Positions 25,986-26,939 of a stretch of 26,939 bases of DNA are shown here, piece after piece. The position numbers were made by a program, and so were the translations under genes. Position 1 is the stretch's first letter. Each line of letters opens with the position of its first letter. The notes beneath the pieces were generated by a model, which was given only the letters and a program-made list of their open reading frames with translations, was not told where the DNA came from and made no database searches. This DNA comes from Tritrichomonas foetus (lineage: Eukaryota > Parabasalia > Tritrichomonadida > Tritrichomonadidae), in contig MLAK01001122.1 in the NCBI GenBank assembly GCA_001839685.1, forward strand, positions 1 to 26,939. Direction: 5' to 3'.

Positions 25986-26939
25986 ATGGATCATTCAGAC
26001 TACCCTCAAAGCGATTCATCTGAGAATATTCCGTCCAACAACATCCCTTCCAACTATCCTCAGTCGAATGAAACACCTCCTTCCAACAATCAGATATATA
26101 CCAATCATCCAATTCCTCAACGAACCATAGGGAAGTTTGTTGAAATTCACGGGAAAAGTATCCAGGAGTATGTTCTTGCCCGACAAGAACCAGGACCCAC
26201 AGACGACGAAAGAGATATCTTCAATAGATCAAAATATAGAAAATATTTCATCAACTATAACAACTACGATAAGAAAATACTGAAAGAAAATGATTGCTAT
26301 ATTCTTATGGAAAGTGACCAAATTAGTGATAATATTTCGTCGAGGAAATCTTTCATCATGCGGCGAGCTGACCAGTCACCTGTTCCGACAAATGAAAAAA
26401 AGTTAAAAGACGAAATCGCTAAAATTGCTTCAATTGATTCAAACACAATTGCTCGATTTCGTGGATTTAGTTTATATGATCCTGACGGGAATAAAATGCC
26501 AACTTTGATTACTGATCGACCAAAAAATGGTCCCTTATATAATTATGTCATTAATACTTCCCATCCTCTTCAAGATCATCAAATATATACAATTATATTA
26601 GGAATTGCTTCTGGTCTTGAAAAGTTACATACAATTGGTATTGTTCATGGTCATTTAAACTTAACTAATATTTATTTGGATGAGCACATGCATCCATATA
26701 TATGTGATTATGGATTTATTGATTCTAATTCATCAAGAGGTATTCCTGAACGTGATCTTTACTTCACTAATGTTGCATATTACGCTCCAGAAGTCATAAA
26801 TAAATGGGAATTTTCTCCAGCTGCTGACGTATTTTCTTTAGGAATGATAATGTTTTCTCTTTTTGCAAATAGTCTTCCATATCCCGGAATATACGCCAAT
26901 ACCCTCCTATATGAAAGGTTTACAAAATGGTCCCCCAAA
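25986..26939 (+). CDS. Pseudokinase, 5' part (runs off the window)
   Basis: 318 codons, open to the right edge. Residues 1-45 are Ser/Asn/Pro-rich. A kinase-like fold follows: beta-3 region SFIMRRAD without the usual VAIK lysine, a helix-C-like KLKDEIAKI, then the catalytic loop IVHGHLNLTNIYL, where HRD is HGH (221-223), DYG in place of DFG (241-243), and APEV (267-270) with DVFSLGMIMFSLF. The catalytic Asp is His and the beta-3 Lys appears to be Arg, so phosphotransfer is unlikely. The general layout (VHGxLxxxNI, AYYAPEV) resembles the expanded tyrosine-kinase-like families of trichomonads. It may act as a scaffold; any C-terminal domains lie outside. Confidence 0.85.
   Translation, partial: MDHSDYPQSDSSENIPSNNIPSNYPQSNETPPSNNQIYTNHPIPQRTIGKFVEIHGKSIQEYVLARQEPGPTDDERDIFNRSKYRKYFINYNNYDKKILKENDCYILMESDQISDNISSRKSFIMRRADQSPVPTNEKKLKDEIAKIASIDSNTIARFRGFSLYDPDGNKMPTLITDRPKNGPLYNYVINTSHPLQDHQIYTIILGIASGLEKLHTIGIVHGHLNLTNIYLDEHMHPYICDYGFIDSNSSRGIPERDLYFTNVAYYAPEVINKWEFSPAADVFSLGMIMFSLFANSLPYPGIYANTLLYERFTKWSPK

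Noticed and set aside
1..26939. tRNA, rRNA, CRISPR array or complete transposon
   Set aside because: Scanning by eye found no T-loop-like tRNA pattern, no regular spacer array and no transposase-like protein; small RNAs without strong signature could have been missed.

Overview
The window reads as nuclear DNA of a flagellated trichomonad protist (Parabasalia, of the Trichomonas/Tritrichomonas type). The DNA is AT-rich. The genes are intron-free and densely packed, and all products are eukaryotic (CDK-like and STE20 kinases, Rab, VPS16, RAB3GAP, eL32, bromodomain). Several start codons sit 7-13 nt downstream of a TCA(C/T)(A/T) initiator, the very short leader typical of trichomonads. Some stop codons run into TAAA. 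I cannot name the species from the sequence alone.

Layout. 1-800: AT-rich repetitive flank with a hairpin. 801-3935 (+): CCDC39, the axonemal ruler coiled coil. 4203-4500: a 14-copy 21-bp tandem repeat containing an unresolved base, between convergent 3' ends. 4551-5156 (-): small bromodomain + NET-like protein. 5476-6333 (+): CDK-like kinase. 6919-7216 (-): decayed pseudogene, newly noted here. 7752-8627 (+): protein made of three ubiquitin-like folds. 9772-10491 (-): ubiquitin-like protein with two membrane helices. 11067-13280 (-): RAB3GAP catalytic subunit, divergent from 13508-16759 (+): VPS16, which carries one in-frame TAA. 17298-17702 (-): ribosomal protein eL32. 17996-18340 (+): unknown 114-aa protein. 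18565-21855 (-): STE20-family kinase with about twenty FD(S/T)F repeats and a C-terminal membrane hairpin. 22175-22753 (+): Rab5-like GTPase. 22939-23160 (-): possible small membrane protein. 23479-25257 (+): protein with a single Sin3-type PAH domain. 25510-25802: a less AT-rich island with ORFs on both strands. 25986 to the window end (+): 5' part of a pseudokinase.

Genes largely alternate in strand, so most promoters lie in divergent intergenic regions of about 230-320 bp and most 3' ends face each other. Three genes act in endolysosomal trafficking (RAB3GAP1, VPS16, Rab5-like), and the STE20 kinase may join them if its FD(S/T)F motifs bind adaptors, which is inference. Two adjacent genes are ubiquitin-like. 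Nothing indicates a bacterial-type operon, virus, rRNA, tRNA or CRISPR array. Points most worth checking: the VPS16 stop codon, the membrane-tailed repeat kinase, the triple-UBL protein, the minimal BET-like protein, the PAH protein, and the unexplained island near 25.6 kb.
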